From contig JADFMC010000120.1 in NCBI GenBank assembly GCA_022564085.1, positions 1-6,798 of the forward strand: a stretch of DNA of 6,798 nt, in the 5' to 3' direction. Shown here piece after piece: positions 6,046 through 6,798 of the stretch. A model generated the notes under the pieces. It was not told the origin of the DNA. It saw only the letters and a program-made list of their open reading frames with translations, and ran no database searches. The stretch is from Fidelibacterota bacterium (lineage in GTDB: Bacteria > Fidelibacterota > Marinisomatia > SCGC-AAA003-L08 > TS1B11). Position 1 is the first letter of the stretch. Each line of letters begins with the position of its first letter. Made by a program: the position numbers and the translations under genes.

Positions 6046-6137
6046 TCGCCCCTTCGATAAACTCAGGGCAGGCCCGTCCTACGGCCGTCCCCTCTCCGTT
6101 ATACGGAGAGGGGCTTCGCGAAGCGAAGGGGTGAGGT
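6043..6137. repeat. Nested palindromic intergenic repeat (MITE/REP-like)
   Basis: Outer arms ACCTCGCCCCTTCG (6043-6056) and CGAAGGGGTGAGGT (6124-6137) are inverted copies matching at 13 of 14 positions, and the mismatch is a G-T wobble. Inside lie an 11-bp perfect hairpin, CCCCTCTCCGT (6089-6099) with ACGGAGAGGGG (6103-6113) around a 3-nt loop, and a 12-bp palindrome, GCTTCGCGAAGC (6113-6124). A short ACGGCCGT palindrome is at 6081-6088. Read on the minus strand it begins ACCTCACCCCTTCG and includes CCCCTCTCC, a wording I know from short dispersed repeats in several bacterial genomes. It has no coding capacity, so any movement would need a transposase acting in trans. In RNA it would form a strong branched hairpin and could stop transcription. 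Confidence 0.75.
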
Positions 6138-6288
6138 CAAAACGGATCGTGGCCCCAAGATTAGCCATTAGTAGAATAAAAGGTCTAATATATATGGAGA
6201 AGTCCTGGGAATATACCGGCCTGATATTTTGACGGCCTGCCCAAGATTTGTGCGTAGGAAACAACCAATCCCCAAACAGTGAGGATGT
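6138..6288 (+). promoter_or_regulatory. Upstream region of the SAM methyltransferase gene
   Basis: This AT-richer spacer most likely holds the promoter of the next gene. Two weak candidates are visible: a TAATAT -10-like box (6186-6191) with TTAGCC 19 bp before it, and a TTGACG -35-like box (6229-6234) without a good partner. GAGG (6281-6284), 4 nt before the ATG, can serve as the ribosome-binding site. No stable RNA or supported small gene is seen. Confidence 0.3.
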
Positions 6289-6798
6289 ATGAGTTGCTGC
6301 CAATGTGAAGGTATTGAGACATTCTTTAACCGTAAGGTGGCCCTCAAGGAGCTCAAAAAATATCGCCGGGCAGGACCAAGCAAGACCACGCGCCTGTTGA
6401 TCGAGGCACTCCAGGCTGAGGGTGTCCAGGGGTTGACGCTGCTCGATATTGGCGGTGGAATAGGGGCCATTGGACATGAACTGTTGGCTGCCGGGGCGAG
6501 CAGGGCCACTAACGTGGATGCTTCCACGGCGTACATCGAAGTGGCGAAAGAGGAGAGTGAGCGCCGGGGTCACAGCGACCGGGTGAGTTACCAGCACGGC
6601 AACTTTGTCGATCTGGCCCCGGAGATATCACCGGCCGATATCGTCACCCTCGACCGGGTAATCTGCTGCTATCACGATATGGAAGCTTTGGTTGGGCTTT
6701 CAAGCCAGCGGGCCACAAAGTACTACGGGGTGGTATATCCCCGCGACAATCGGTGGTTTAAGGTCGCCCGTCCCGTGCTCAATCTATTCCTCTGGCTC
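6289..6798 (+). CDS. Class I SAM-dependent methyltransferase, 3' end outside window
   Basis: The reading frame is open for 170 codons from the ATG at 6289 to the end of the window, so the C-terminus is missing. The product starts MSCCQCEGIETFFN, with a Cys3-Cys4-x-Cys6 cluster, and has a basic helix region (KELKKYRRAGPSKTTRLL, 20-37). SAM-binding motif I is LLDIGGGIGAIG (51-62), and the acidic residue after strand 2 is D77 in NVDAS (75-79). Further on come a GNFVDLA segment, ADIVTLDRVICCYHDM for the strand 4 region, and VVYPRDNRW near the edge. This is the ordinary Rossmann-fold small-molecule or protein methyltransferase layout, resembling UbiE/BchM-type enzymes in general, but the substrate cannot be inferred. 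The N-terminal cysteines could bind metal or be coincidental. The start is supported by GAGG 4 nt upstream and by the lack of a usable earlier ATG: the ATG at 6285 is in another frame that stops within eight codons. It is separated from the carboxylase operon by the palindromic repeat and is probably transcribed on its own. Confidence 0.85.
   Translation, partial: MSCCQCEGIETFFNRKVALKELKKYRRAGPSKTTRLLIEALQAEGVQGLTLLDIGGGIGAIGHELLAAGASRATNVDASTAYIEVAKEESERRGHSDRVSYQHGNFVDLAPEISPADIVTLDRVICCYHDMEALVGLSSQRATKYYGVVYPRDNRWFKVARPVLNLFLWL

Noticed and set aside
6194..6232. Twelve-codon mini-frame upstream of the SAM methyltransferase gene
   Set aside because: It is very short with no clear ribosome-binding site, and its sequence does not suggest a leader peptide with regulatory codons.
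6079..6597. Minus-strand open frame covering the palindromic repeat and the methyltransferase start
   Set aside because: It runs through the inverted repeat and lies opposite a frame with a clear SAM-binding motif and ribosome-binding site. Its product has no family resemblance.

Overview
The window looks like chromosomal DNA of a Gram-negative bacterium. The evidence is a secreted, beta-barrel-like outer-membrane protein, GC-rich metabolic genes and short palindromic intergenic repeats. The phylum cannot be fixed from this sequence alone. The style of the outer-membrane protein and of the acyl-CoA carboxylase genes would fit an uncultured FCB-group or similar marine or sediment lineage, but that is a guess. 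The genes between about 831 and 6004 are clearly GC-richer (commonly 60-70% in the lines I inspected) than the outer-membrane gene at the left edge (around 50%).

Layout from left to right. A bidirectional rho-independent terminator (13-40) closes a minus-strand gene for a small outer-membrane beta-barrel protein (67-738). A 92-bp divergent intergenic region (739-830) separates it from a plus-strand cluster of three tightly packed genes. These are a DNA methyltransferase with motifs X/I near the N-terminus and an SPPY motif IV late (831-2021), an unrecognised 307-residue protein that overlaps its end (about 2009-2932), and a class IV PLP aminotransferase or lyase that starts on the base after the previous stop (2933-3805). 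The unrecognised protein has a faint resemblance to the DHH phosphoesterase core.

A 187-bp spacer (3806-3992) holds several inverted repeats, including three segments that can form two mutually exclusive hairpins, and a plausible promoter. It is followed by a two-gene unit: the biotin carboxylase subunit of an acyl-CoA/acetyl-CoA carboxylase (3993-5501) and its biotin carrier protein with an EAMKMEN biotinylation site (5528-6004). These two proteins perform the first half-reaction, ATP-dependent carboxylation of biotin. The carboxyltransferase they need is not in the window.

Downstream, a 95-bp nested palindromic repeat (6043-6137) of MITE/REP type sits in the spacer. The window ends inside a class I SAM-dependent methyltransferase gene (6289 to the edge) with an N-terminal Cys-Cys-x-Cys cluster.

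The most interesting items are the methyltransferase plus overlapping unknown gene (a possible DNA-modification-linked pair), the switch-like hairpins before the biotin carboxylase gene, and the nested palindromic repeat. No RNA gene, CRISPR array, transposase or integrase was seen.
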